A program made the position numbers and the translations under genes. 7,399 nt of DNA. It comes from Brevundimonas sp. (lineage in GTDB: Bacteria > Pseudomonadota > Alphaproteobacteria > Caulobacterales > Caulobacteraceae). Shown here in pieces: positions 1-5,994 of this stretch (within the stretch, counting starts at the first letter, position 1; each line of letters starts with the position of its first letter). The stretch spans positions 1 to 7,399 of the forward strand of contig JALAGW010000221.1 of NCBI GenBank assembly GCA_022712235.1, given 5' to 3'. The notes under the pieces were generated by a model, which was given only the letters and a program-made list of their open reading frames with translations, did no database searches and had not been told where the DNA came from.

Positions 1-1
1 C

Positions 2-571
2 AACCACCGGGTGAAGAACACCCTGGCCACCATCCAGTCTATCGCCGCCCTGACGGCGCGGCGTTCCGGCAGCGTCGAGGACTTCATGCGCCTGTTCGAG
101 GCGCGGCTGATCGCCCTGTCCGACACCCACAACCTGCTGACCGCCAACGGCTGGGAAAAGGCGCGGCTGCGCGACCTCCTGATCCAGGAGTTCCGTCCCT
201 ATGCCGAGGACCGTCTGCGGATGACGGGCCCCGATGTCACCCTGGGCGCGGAACAGTCCCTGTCCATGGGCCTGATCCTGCATGAACTGGTCACCAACGC
301 CGCCAAATACGGCCCGCTGAAATGCCCGAACGAGGCGGCGGGATGGGTGGATGTGCGATGGAGCGACGTCGATGCCGACGGCCGCATCACCCTGGACTGG
401 ATCGAGCACGGCGGTCCCATGGTCGAGCCGCCGACGCGATCCGGCTTCGGCTCGCGCCTGATCGAGACCAGCATCCGCACCACCCTGGCCGGATCGGCGG
501 TCATGGACTACGCCGACGGCCGCCTGCATTGCCGCCTGATCTTCCGACCGGGCGGCGCGCCGAACGCCTAG
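2..571 (+). CDS. HWE-family sensor histidine kinase, C-terminal part (5' end off the window)
   Basis: This is the catalytic end of a sensor kinase that would autophosphorylate on histidine and pass the phosphate to a response regulator. The first complete codons read NHRVKNTLATIQSIA, an HWE/HisKA_2 H-box, with the likely phosphoacceptor His at bases 5-7. The N-box ILHELVTNAAKYG (bases about 275-313) carries the extra His that helps define the HWE class. The WIE of LDWIEHGGP (about 395-421) supplies the W-x-E signature, and GFGSRLI follows as the glycine-rich ATP-lid region. The GTG at position 11 lies inside the H-box, so it is not the start; the true start and all input domains are upstream of the window. 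HWE kinases in this group often act in general stress or light signalling, but the signal here is unknown. The TAG stop overlaps the stop of the convergent dehydrogenase gene. Family assignment is secure; pathway is not. Confidence 0.93.
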   Translation, partial: NHRVKNTLATIQSIAALTARRSGSVEDFMRLFEARLIALSDTHNLLTANGWEKARLRDLLIQEFRPYAEDRLRMTGPDVTLGAEQSLSMGLILHELVTNAAKYGPLKCPNEAAGWVDVRWSDVDADGRITLDWIEHGGPMVEPPTRSGFGSRLIETSIRTTLAGSAVMDYADGRLHCRLIFRPGGAPNA

Positions 572-1500
572 GGCTCGCCCAGGCAGCGCAGGGCGACTTC
601 CAGATTGCGCAGGCCGTCTTCGCCCGAGACCGCCGCCGTCTCGCCGGTGCGGATGGCGTGAACGAAGGCCTCGTGCTCCTTCTTGAGCGGCTCGGCGGGC
701 CACGAGTTCAGCATCCGCGTCGAATAGGAGCCGTCCGGCTGCTGGCCGAAATACTCGGTCACCTGACGCGTGATCAGGTCGGCGACGATGAAGCGGTTCT
801 TGGTGGCGACCTGCAGGGTGCGGGTCTTGTAGGGCGTGACCCAGTTGGTGGTGATGTGGGCGATCACGTCATTGGCCATGCGGAACTGCAGCAGGGCCGA
901 GTCTTCGCGCGAGGCGTGGGTGTGGCCCAGCAGCGATTGGACCTCGACCACTTCCGAGCCCGTCAGGTGGCGGATGATGTCGATGTCGTGCACGGCCAGG
1001 TCGATGACCACCCCGACCTCGCCCATGCGCGGCGGGAAGGGGCCGACGCGGGTGATCTGGATCGAGATGATCTCGTCGCCGTCGATGGCGCGCTTGACCG
1101 TGTCCACCGCCGGGTTGAAGCGCTCGACATGGCCAACCATCAGGACGCGGTTATTGGCCTTGGCCGCATCGATCATGGCCTGGGCGTCGGCGGTCGTGGC
1201 CGCGATCGGCTTCTCGACCAGCACATGCACGCCCGCGTTCAGCAGGGCCACGCCCAGCTCGGCGTGGAAACGGTTCGGCGTGGCGATGACGGCGGCGTCG
1301 AGGCCGGCGGCGACAAAGGCCTGGGCCGTGGTCACGGCGTTCGCGCCGTAAGCTTCGGCTACGCCCTCGGCCGTCACGGCGTCGGGATCGAAGACCGTCG
1401 TCAGCTCGACGTCGCGCAGCTCGGACAGGACGCGGGCGTGGTTGCGGCCCATGACGCCGGCGCCGGCGACGCCGATCTTGAGGGGGGTCTGCTGGGTCAT
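568..1500 (-). CDS. Gfo/Idh/MocA-family NAD(P)-dependent sugar dehydrogenase (probable UDP-GlcNAc 3-dehydrogenase, GnnA-like)
   Basis: A 310-residue cytoplasmic oxidoreductase of normal family length. The N-terminal Rossmann fold opens with KIGVAGAGVMGRNHARVL (glycine motif at residues 13-18). The conserved EKP (96-98) sits at the junction of the nucleotide and substrate domains, and VIDLAVHDIDI (165-175) carries the family's conserved Asp and His (D167, H171). The gene lies downstream of a DegT-type aminotransferase on the same strand. Dehydrogenase/aminotransferase pairs of this kind oxidise C3 of a UDP-sugar and then transaminate it. The 'GVMGRNHARV' style resembles proteins annotated as UDP-GlcNAc 3-dehydrogenase (GnnA). 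WlbA/WbpB, which acts on UDP-GlcNAcA, is the main alternative. The start at 1500 follows a purine-rich stretch (AGAAGAGA) about 5 nt upstream. The 123-bp gap to the aminotransferase gene holds a palindromic repeat. The family is certain; the substrate is inferred from the neighbour. Confidence 0.93.
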   Translation of the reverse strand: MTQQTPLKIGVAGAGVMGRNHARVLSELRDVELTTVFDPDAVTAEGVAEAYGANAVTTAQAFVAAGLDAAVIATPNRFHAELGVALLNAGVHVLVEKPIAATTADAQAMIDAAKANNRVLMVGHVERFNPAVDTVKRAIDGDEIISIQITRVGPFPPRMGEVGVVIDLAVHDIDIIRHLTGSEVVEVQSLLGHTHASREDSALLQFRMANDVIAHITTNWVTPYKTRTLQVATKNRFIVADLITRQVTEYFGQQPDGSYSTRMLNSWPAEPLKKEHEAFVHAIRTGETAAVSGEDGLRNLEVALRCLGEP

Positions 1501-1517
1501 GCGGTCTCTTCTTTCTT

Positions 1518-1616
1518 CGTCATCCCGGCCGCAGCGTGGCGAAGAGCCGGGACCGCCGGAAAAGCCGGCGCTTGTTGCGGTCCCGGATAGCGGCTCGCGC
1601 CGCTTCCAGGATGACG
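1518..1616. repeat. Dispersed palindromic intergenic repeat, copy 1
   Basis: A 99-bp element with imperfect inverted arms of about 38 nt. It begins CGTCATCCCGG and ends CCAGGATGACG. A second copy lies at 5593-5704 in the same orientation. The left 40 bases match in 35 positions (1518-1557 against 5593-5632) and the right 40 in 38 positions (1578-1617 against 5666-5705), while the centres differ in length and sequence. This copy lies between the aminotransferase stop and the dehydrogenase start, so transcribed RNA could fold into a long hairpin just upstream of the dehydrogenase ribosome binding site. Similar short palindromic repeats occur in many alphaproteobacterial genomes. No coding capacity is apparent. 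Confidence 0.88.
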
Positions 1617-1623
1617 GAAATGC

Positions 1624-2784
1624 TTAGGCCTTGAAGCTGGCGACGGCGGCGATGATGCAATCCTGCGTCGCCTCGTCCAGGTCCGAATGCATCGGCAGGC
1701 TGATGACCCGTTCCATCAGACGCTCGGTCGTCGGCAGGCCCTGCGGTCCGCGCGGATACATGTCGTAGGCCGGCTGCAGGTGCAGGGGGATCGGATAATA
1801 GACCGCCGTGGGGATGCCCTCGGCCTTGAGGTGCGCGGCCAGGCCGTCGCGGTCCTCGTGCTCGATCGTATATTGCGCCCAGTTCGAGACATTGCCCGCC
1901 GGCACGTCCGGCACGGCGGCGACGTGGGGGCGCAGGCCTTCGTTGTAGCGGGCGGCGATGCGGTTTCGCCACTCGATCTCCTGACCGAAGACCTTCAGCT
2001 TCTCGATCAGGACGGCGGCCTGGATGGTGTCCAGACGGCTGTTCAGGCCGATGCGCATGTTCAGGTATTTGGGGTCGTGATCGAAGGTCTTGTCCTTCAG
2101 GTCGACCGCCACCGCCTTGCCGTGGACGCGGATGGAATCGATCAGCTGAGCCAGCTCGTCGTCATTGGTCAGCACCGCCCCGCCGTCGCCGTAGCAGCCC
2201 AGCGGCTTGGCCGGGAAGAAGCTGGTGGTGGTGATGTCGGCCCACTTCAGCGGGTGTTCGCCGTTGATGGTGCAGCCGAACCCTTGCGCCGAGTCCGAGA
2301 TCAGCTTCAGGCCGTATTTGTCGCAGACGGCCTTGATGGCCGGATAGTCAGCGGGCTGGCCGAACAGGTCGACGGCGATGACCACGCGCGGTTTCAGGCG
2401 CCCTTCCTTCAGCGTCGCCTCGACGGCGGCCTCCAGATGGGCGGGGCTCATGTTGTAGGTCTTCTCGTCCACGTCGATGAAGACCGGCTCGGCGTCGAAC
2501 CACGGCACCACCTCGGCGGTGGCGGCGAAAGTGAAGCTGGGCACGAAGACCGCGTCGCCGCGACCGATGCCCCAGGCCATCAGCGGCAGGGCCAGGGCGT
2601 CGGTGCCGTTGGCGCAGCCCAGGGCGTGCTTGGCGGCGCCGAAGGCGGCCAGGTCGGCCTCGAACTGGCGCACCTGCGGGCCCATGACCCAGGCGCCGCC
2701 GACGACGGCGTCGGCGACGGCGGCCTCGATCTTGCCGCCGAGGCGAAGGCGCTGGGCCTGAAGGTCGATGAAGGGAATGGTCAT
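1624..2784 (-). CDS. DegT/DnrJ/EryC1/StrS-family PLP-dependent sugar aminotransferase (GnnB/WbpE-like)
   Basis: A 386-residue cytoplasmic enzyme that transfers an amino group, usually from glutamate, to a keto-sugar nucleotide. It starts MTIPFIDLQAQ, the usual start of WbpE/GnnB-type members. CANGTDALALPLMAWGIGRG (57-76) is the cofactor-phosphate region, and SDSAQGFG (163-170) contains the Asp that contacts the pyridine nitrogen. SFFPAKPLGCYGDGG (188-202) contains the Schiff-base lysine K193, and GLNSRLDTIQAA (246-257) is the conserved substrate-side motif. The start at 2784 is preferred over an upstream in-frame ATG at 2856, because the extra 24 residues are Arg/Pro-rich and unlike the family, and GAGAGAG lies about 9 nt before the chosen ATG. 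With the downstream Gfo/Idh gene it should form a 3-oxidation plus 3-amination pair. The exact sugar (UDP-GlcNAc or UDP-GlcNAcA) is not decided by sequence alone. Confidence 0.95.
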   Translation of the reverse strand: MTIPFIDLQAQRLRLGGKIEAAVADAVVGGAWVMGPQVRQFEADLAAFGAAKHALGCANGTDALALPLMAWGIGRGDAVFVPSFTFAATAEVVPWFDAEPVFIDVDEKTYNMSPAHLEAAVEATLKEGRLKPRVVIAVDLFGQPADYPAIKAVCDKYGLKLISDSAQGFGCTINGEHPLKWADITTTSFFPAKPLGCYGDGGAVLTNDDELAQLIDSIRVHGKAVAVDLKDKTFDHDPKYLNMRIGLNSRLDTIQAAVLIEKLKVFGQEIEWRNRIAARYNEGLRPHVAAVPDVPAGNVSNWAQYTIEHEDRDGLAAHLKAEGIPTAVYYPIPLHLQPAYDMYPRGPQGLPTTERLMERVISLPMHSDLDEATQDCIIAAVASFKA

Positions 2785-2983
2785 GTGGGGTCGCTCTCTC
2801 GGTGGGGGCCGCGCAGGCGGAACTCGGTTCGGCGCGCGGGCGCGAAGGCGGATCAACGGTCTTGAGCGCCTCCTACCAAAGCCCGGGGCCTCTCGACAAA
2901 CCCATGAGGGTCACTTCGCGTTGCCGGTTGCAACGAAAGCCCGGCTTGGCAAAGCCCGCAAGCCTGCCTAAGCCCAGGGGATC
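2785..2983. promoter_or_regulatory. Divergent intergenic region with a 17-bp inverted repeat
   Basis: A 199-bp gap separates the leftward aminotransferase and the rightward epimerase genes, so it must hold promoters for both. It contains the perfect inverted repeat CGTTGC-CGGTT-GCAACG (2919-2935), a possible operator or hairpin. It also holds three copies of AAAGCCCG (2878-2885, 2936-2943, 2951-2958) and a small hairpin GGCTT-GGCA-AAGCC (2943-2956). I see no clear sigma-70-type -35/-10 pair. The regulatory role is inferred from gene orientation. Confidence 0.4.
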
Positions 2984-4102
2984 ATGACGCTTTCGACGAC
3001 GCAGAATCGGGTCCGCGACTGGCTGTTCGGCCAGGCCCTGCCCCTGTGGGCCGAGGCCGGAATCGACGCCGGGGGCCGCTTCTTCGAGAAGCTGGACTTC
3101 GACGGCCGCCCGATCATCGGCGCCCCACGCCGCACGCGGGTCCAGGCGCGTCAGATCTATGTCTTTTGCGAAGCCGCCGCCCTGGGCTGGCCAGAAAAGG
3201 AAAATGGCGGCGAGGCGGTCGCCCGGCGTGGACTGGACGCCCTGATCGCCGCCTGTCGCCGGGACGACGGCCTGTGGGTCCGCGCCCTCGACGACGCGGG
3301 CGCCGTCATCGACCCCACGCCCGATCTCTACGACCTGGCCTTCGTCCTGTTCGCCCTGGCCGCCGCCCATCGGGTCTTGAAGGACGAGCGCGCCCGACCG
3401 CTGGCGCTGGCAACCCTCGCCGCCATCGAGGCGCGGATGGCCGATCCGGCCCACGGCGGCTGGCAGGAGGCCCTGCCCCCGGTCCTGCCGCGCCGCCAGA
3501 ACCCGCACATGCACATGCTGGAGGCCCTGCTGGCCTGGCAGACGATCGCCCCCGACCCGGCCTTCGAGGCGGCGGCGCGGAGCGTGCTCGACCTGTTCAA
3601 CCGGCGCTTCTTCGACCGCGAACACCTGATGCTGGGCGAGTATTTCACCGCCGACTGGTCCATCGCGCCCGGCGGCGCGGGACAGGTCATCGAGCCCGGC
3701 CATCACATGGAGTGGATCTGGCTGCTGGATCAGGCCCGCCGTCTCGGCTTCGACGGCCACGAGCGACCGGCCCAGGCCCTCTTCGCCTCGGCCCTGACCA
3801 ATGGCTTTAACCCCCAGGGACTGATGGTCCGCGAGATCGACCGCATCGGCGTGGTTCGCGACGGCGGCTGTCGCCTGTGGGGACAGACCGAGGCCATCCG
3901 CACCCTGCTGCTGCGCGGCCGCACCGACCAGGCCTTCACCCTGACCGAGACCCTGTTCGCCGCCCACCTGGCCGCCCCGACGCCCGGCCTGTGGATCGAC
4001 AGCTACGACGCCGAAGGTCGTCCTCAGGACGCCTCGGTCCCGGCCTCGACCCTCTACCACCTGATGACCGCCTTCTCGGCCCTGCTGACGGAGTCCGCAT
4101 GA
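2984..4102 (+). CDS. AGE-family sugar epimerase/isomerase (N-acylglucosamine 2-epimerase / mannose isomerase-like)
   Basis: A 372-residue cytoplasmic enzyme with the alpha/alpha-barrel pattern of the AGE superfamily, which includes N-acylglucosamine 2-epimerases and aldose-ketose isomerases such as YihS. Visible family blocks, in order, are RTRVQARQIYVF (50-61), NPHMHMLEA (173-181), EPGHHMEWIWLL (237-248), LWGQTEAIR (298-306) and VPASTLYHL (352-360). The histidines in EPGHH (240/241) and LYH (359) are the probable acid/base pair by family analogy. Length is typical. The start is preceded by AGGGG at 2976-2980, closer than usual (3 nt from the last G), so an upstream leader is short. The stop overlaps the phosphatase start (ATGA), which indicates translational coupling. 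The substrate is unknown; free mannose, a mannose phosphate or an amino sugar are all possible. Family confident, reaction not. Confidence 0.93.
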   Translation: MTLSTTQNRVRDWLFGQALPLWAEAGIDAGGRFFEKLDFDGRPIIGAPRRTRVQARQIYVFCEAAALGWPEKENGGEAVARRGLDALIAACRRDDGLWVRALDDAGAVIDPTPDLYDLAFVLFALAAAHRVLKDERARPLALATLAAIEARMADPAHGGWQEALPPVLPRRQNPHMHMLEALLAWQTIAPDPAFEAAARSVLDLFNRRFFDREHLMLGEYFTADWSIAPGGAGQVIEPGHHMEWIWLLDQARRLGFDGHERPAQALFASALTNGFNPQGLMVREIDRIGVVRDGGCRLWGQTEAIRTLLLRGRTDQAFTLTETLFAAHLAAPTPGLWIDSYDAEGRPQDASVPASTLYHLMTAFSALLTESA

Positions 4103-4620
4103 GCCGCCCCATGAAGCGACCTGGCGCCTTTCTCGACCGCGACGGCGTCCTGATCGTCGATTGCGGCTATCCGCACCGCCCCGACCAACTGGTCCTGATT
4201 CCCGGCGCCGCCGCGGCGGTGAAGCGGCTGAACGACGCCGGCTATGTCGTCGTCATCGTCACCAACCAGTCGGGCGTGGCGCGCGGCCTGTTCAGCGAAG
4301 AGACCATGCACGGCTTCAACGCCCTGCTGATCGAACGTCTGGCCGAGGCCGGCGCCCGCATCGACGCCGTCTATGCCGCCCCCCACCACGCCGAGGCCGT
4401 GGACGAACGCTATCGCCATCCCGACCACCCCGACCGCAAGCCCAATCCGGGCATGCTGCTGCGCGCCATCGCCGAGCATGACCTGGACCCGGCCCGCTCC
4501 CTGATGATCGGCGACCAGGCCTCGGACATGGAGGCGGCGCGGCGCGCGGGGGTGACCGGCCATCGCTTCCCCGAAGGCGGCGACCTCGATCACTTTGTCG
4601 CGGGCGTGCTGATCGGCTGA
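4099..4620 (+). CDS. HAD-IIIA family phosphatase, GmhB-like (heptose/hexose bisphosphate phosphatase)
   Basis: A 173-residue cytoplasmic HAD phosphatase, the size of GmhB (D,D-heptose 1,7-bisphosphate 7-phosphatase). Motif I is FLDRDGVL with D13 as nucleophile and D15 as acid/base. Motif II is VTNQSGVARG (54-63), motif III is K114 in RKPNPGML, and motif IV is MIGDQASDMEAA (136-147). GmhB and the HisB phosphatase domain usually hold a zinc ion in a Cys/His loop before RKP. Here the matching positions are A94, H96, H110 and D112, so no cysteines remain. The start ATG at 4099 overlaps the epimerase stop as ATGA and has GGAG at 4090-4093; Met5 is a less likely alternative. Co-translation with the AGE-family enzyme suggests both act on one sugar-phosphate route. 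Heptose phosphate for LPS core is one possibility, not proven. Confidence 0.9.
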   Translation: MSRPMKRPGAFLDRDGVLIVDCGYPHRPDQLVLIPGAAAAVKRLNDAGYVVVIVTNQSGVARGLFSEETMHGFNALLIERLAEAGARIDAVYAAPHHAEAVDERYRHPDHPDRKPNPGMLLRAIAEHDLDPARSLMIGDQASDMEAARRAGVTGHRFPEGGDLDHFVAGVLIG

Positions 4621-4688
4621 TCGCAATTCTTCATCCGGTGAATTAATCTCACGGCCAAGGTCGTAAGAAACCGCCGGAGAAGACAAGC

Positions 4689-5585
4689 ATGCCCGCCCAG
4701 ACCTCGCCCTATGCCGAACGCTACGTCGAGCGCCGCTGGACTTCGCCGGAGGGGCTCAGCCTCCATGCTCGCGACTACGCTCCCGCCGCCGGCCCGGCCC
4801 AGCTCCCGATCATCGCCATCCATGGCCTGACCCGCAACAGCGCCGACTTCGGCGTCATCGCCGGCCTGATGGCCCAGAGCGGCCGCCGCGTTTTGGCGGT
4901 CGACGTGCGCGGACGCGGCCTGTCCGATCGCGCGCGCGATCCCATGACCTATACGCCCGACGTCTATGCTCGCGACGTCATCGCCCTGATGGAGCACACC
5001 GGGATCGCCAGGGCCGTCTTCCTCGGCACCTCCATGGGCGGGCTGATCACCATGGCCCTGGCCGCGATCCAGCCCCAGGCCATCGCCGCCGCCGTCATCA
5101 ACGACGTGGGACCGGAAGTGGCCCCCGAGGGTCTGGCCCGCATCGCCGCCTATACCGGTCGAAAGGTCGAAATCCGCAACTGGGCGGACGCCGCCGCCTA
5201 CGCCCGCGACATCAACGCCGTCGCCTTCCCCCACTACGGCGACGCCGACTGGGAGGCCTTCGCCCGCCGCATCTTCCGTGAGGACACCGACGGCCGACCG
5301 GTGCTGGACTACGACCCCGACATCTCCGTCCCGATCAAGGCGGCGGGCGCCGCCGCCCTGGTCCCGGACCTGTGGCCGGCCTTCAAGACCCTGACCTCGG
5401 GACGCCGGACCCTGCTGGTGCGCGGTGGAACCTCGGACCTCCTCAGCGCCGGGATCGCCGAACGAATGCGCCAGGCGGCGCCGGACATGGCCTATGTCGA
5501 GGTTCCGGGGATCGGCCATGCCCCCATGCTGGACGAACCCGAAGCCCGCGCCGGCATCCTCACCTTCCTGGCGGGCGTCGGCTGA
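4689..5585 (+). CDS. Alpha/beta-fold hydrolase
   Basis: A 298-residue hydrolase without a signal peptide, so probably cytoplasmic. The oxyanion-hole motif is IAIHGLTRN (42-50), followed by VDVRGRGLSD (71-80), which is typical of the epoxide hydrolase/haloperoxidase-like branch. The nucleophile elbow is LGTSMGG with S115. The probable catalytic acid is D250 in GGTSDLLS, and the catalytic base is H277 in PGIGHAP. A serine nucleophile argues for an esterase, lactonase or C-C hydrolase rather than a dehalogenase or epoxide hydrolase, which use Asp. The substrate cannot be inferred. A good GGAGA (4676-4680) lies 8 nt before the ATG. The 68-bp gap from the phosphatase gene is noticeably AT-richer (around 4621-4650), so this gene may have its own promoter, although I cannot define -35/-10 boxes. 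It converges on the PhnA-domain gene across the second palindromic repeat. Confidence 0.93.
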   Translation: MPAQTSPYAERYVERRWTSPEGLSLHARDYAPAAGPAQLPIIAIHGLTRNSADFGVIAGLMAQSGRRVLAVDVRGRGLSDRARDPMTYTPDVYARDVIALMEHTGIARAVFLGTSMGGLITMALAAIQPQAIAAAVINDVGPEVAPEGLARIAAYTGRKVEIRNWADAAAYARDINAVAFPHYGDADWEAFARRIFREDTDGRPVLDYDPDISVPIKAAGAAALVPDLWPAFKTLTSGRRTLLVRGGTSDLLSAGIAERMRQAAPDMAYVEVPGIGHAPMLDEPEARAGILTFLAGVG

Positions 5586-5592
5586 CAAGCCG

Positions 5593-5704
5593 CGTCATCC
5601 CGGCCGAAGCGCGGCGCAGAGCCGAGACCACCGCACACGCCGCCGTTTGAATGTCGCGCCTGTCACGGTCCCGGATAGCGGCTCACGCCGCTTCCGGGAT
5701 GACG
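5593..5704. repeat. Dispersed palindromic intergenic repeat, copy 2
   Basis: A 112-bp element starting CGTCATCCCGG and ending CCGGGATGACG, whose terminal 11 bases are perfect inverted complements. It matches copy 1 (1518-1616) in both arms and in orientation, while the central part is longer and different. It begins 7 bp after the alpha/beta hydrolase stop and sits in the gap between two convergent genes. The hairpin could protect 3' ends or hinder read-through, but there is no T-tract that would mark an intrinsic terminator. Confidence 0.88.
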
Positions 5705-5754
5705 GTCTGTGGGCAAGCGGGCCTCAAGTAGCACGAAGCGCGGTAGGCCCAGAG

Positions 5755-5979
5755 CTATGCCTTCTTGACGAACTCGGTCCGCAGGACGAGGCCGCGCACC
5801 TTCTCGACATTGGCCTCGATCTCGTCGGGGTCGCCGGTCAGGCGGATGTTCTTGACCAGAGTGCCGCGCTTCAGCGTCACACCGCCCGAGCCCTTGACCT
5901 TCAGGTCCTTGATCAGGGTCACGCTGTCGCCGTCAGCCAGGAGGTTGCCGTTGGAGTCCTTGGTCACGTCGTCGGTCAT
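5755..5979 (-). CDS. phnA: Stand-alone PhnA/YjdM C-terminal domain protein ('alkylphosphonate utilization protein')
   Basis: A 74-residue protein that is almost entirely one PhnA C-terminal domain, a small beta-barrel. It shows the family pattern DSNGNLLADGDSVTLIKDLK (8-27), KRGTLVKNIRL (37-47) and GLVLRTEFVKK (63-73). The longer E. coli YjdM (formerly PhnA) carries an N-terminal zinc ribbon before this domain; it is absent here. The 'alkylphosphonate' name is historical and this protein should not be taken as evidence of phosphonate use; its role is unknown. The ATG at 5979 is chosen over an upstream one at 6042 because AGGA (5986-5989) lies 6 nt before it, the family match starts right after it, and the upstream option would run through the terminator of the next gene. 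Confidence 0.9.
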   Translation of the reverse strand: MTDDVTKDSNGNLLADGDSVTLIKDLKVKGSGGVTLKRGTLVKNIRLTGDPDEIEANVEKVRGLVLRTEFVKKA

Positions 5980-5994
5980 GATCGATCCTGCCGG

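Noticed and set aside
322..1590. Long open frame on the + strand (over 400 codons) across the dehydrogenase gene
   Set aside because: It is antisense to a well-supported Gfo/Idh gene, has Arg/Gly/His-rich low-complexity composition, and crosses the end of the kinase gene. This is a GC-driven shadow.
2785..2856. Upstream in-frame start that would add 24 residues to the aminotransferase
   Set aside because: Family members begin close to the MTIPFIDLQ segment, the added residues are Arg/Pro-rich, and a purine-rich ribosome binding site precedes the internal ATG.
1687..2865. 392-codon open frame on the + strand opposite the aminotransferase gene
   Set aside because: The composition is typical of an antisense GC-rich frame (many Gly, Arg, Asp, Val, His), there is no recognisable motif, and the opposite strand has all DegT-family motifs.
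2946..2973. TTGGCA ... GCCTAAGC as a promoter for the epimerase gene
   Set aside because: The boxes match alphaproteobacterial consensus only loosely and would place the start point almost on the ATG, so the support is too thin to list as a feature.
2873..4060. 395-codon open frame on the minus strand opposite the epimerase gene
   Set aside because: It is the shadow of a clear AGE-family gene and has no domain-like motif; Gly/Gln/Asp repeats reflect codon bias.
3877..4098. Upstream extension of the HAD phosphatase frame into the epimerase gene
   Set aside because: The extension is Arg/Pro-rich, overlaps a real gene in another frame and has no family match. The ATG at 4099 has a ribosome binding site and ATGA coupling.
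4590..5588. 332-codon open frame on the minus strand opposite the alpha/beta hydrolase
   Set aside because: It is antisense to a gene with an intact catalytic triad and has no plausible protein features of its own.
5719..5750. GGGCCT ... AGGCCC inverted repeat after the second palindromic element, considered as a terminator
   Set aside because: The loop is about 20 nt, the stem is only 6 bp and no T-tract follows on either strand.
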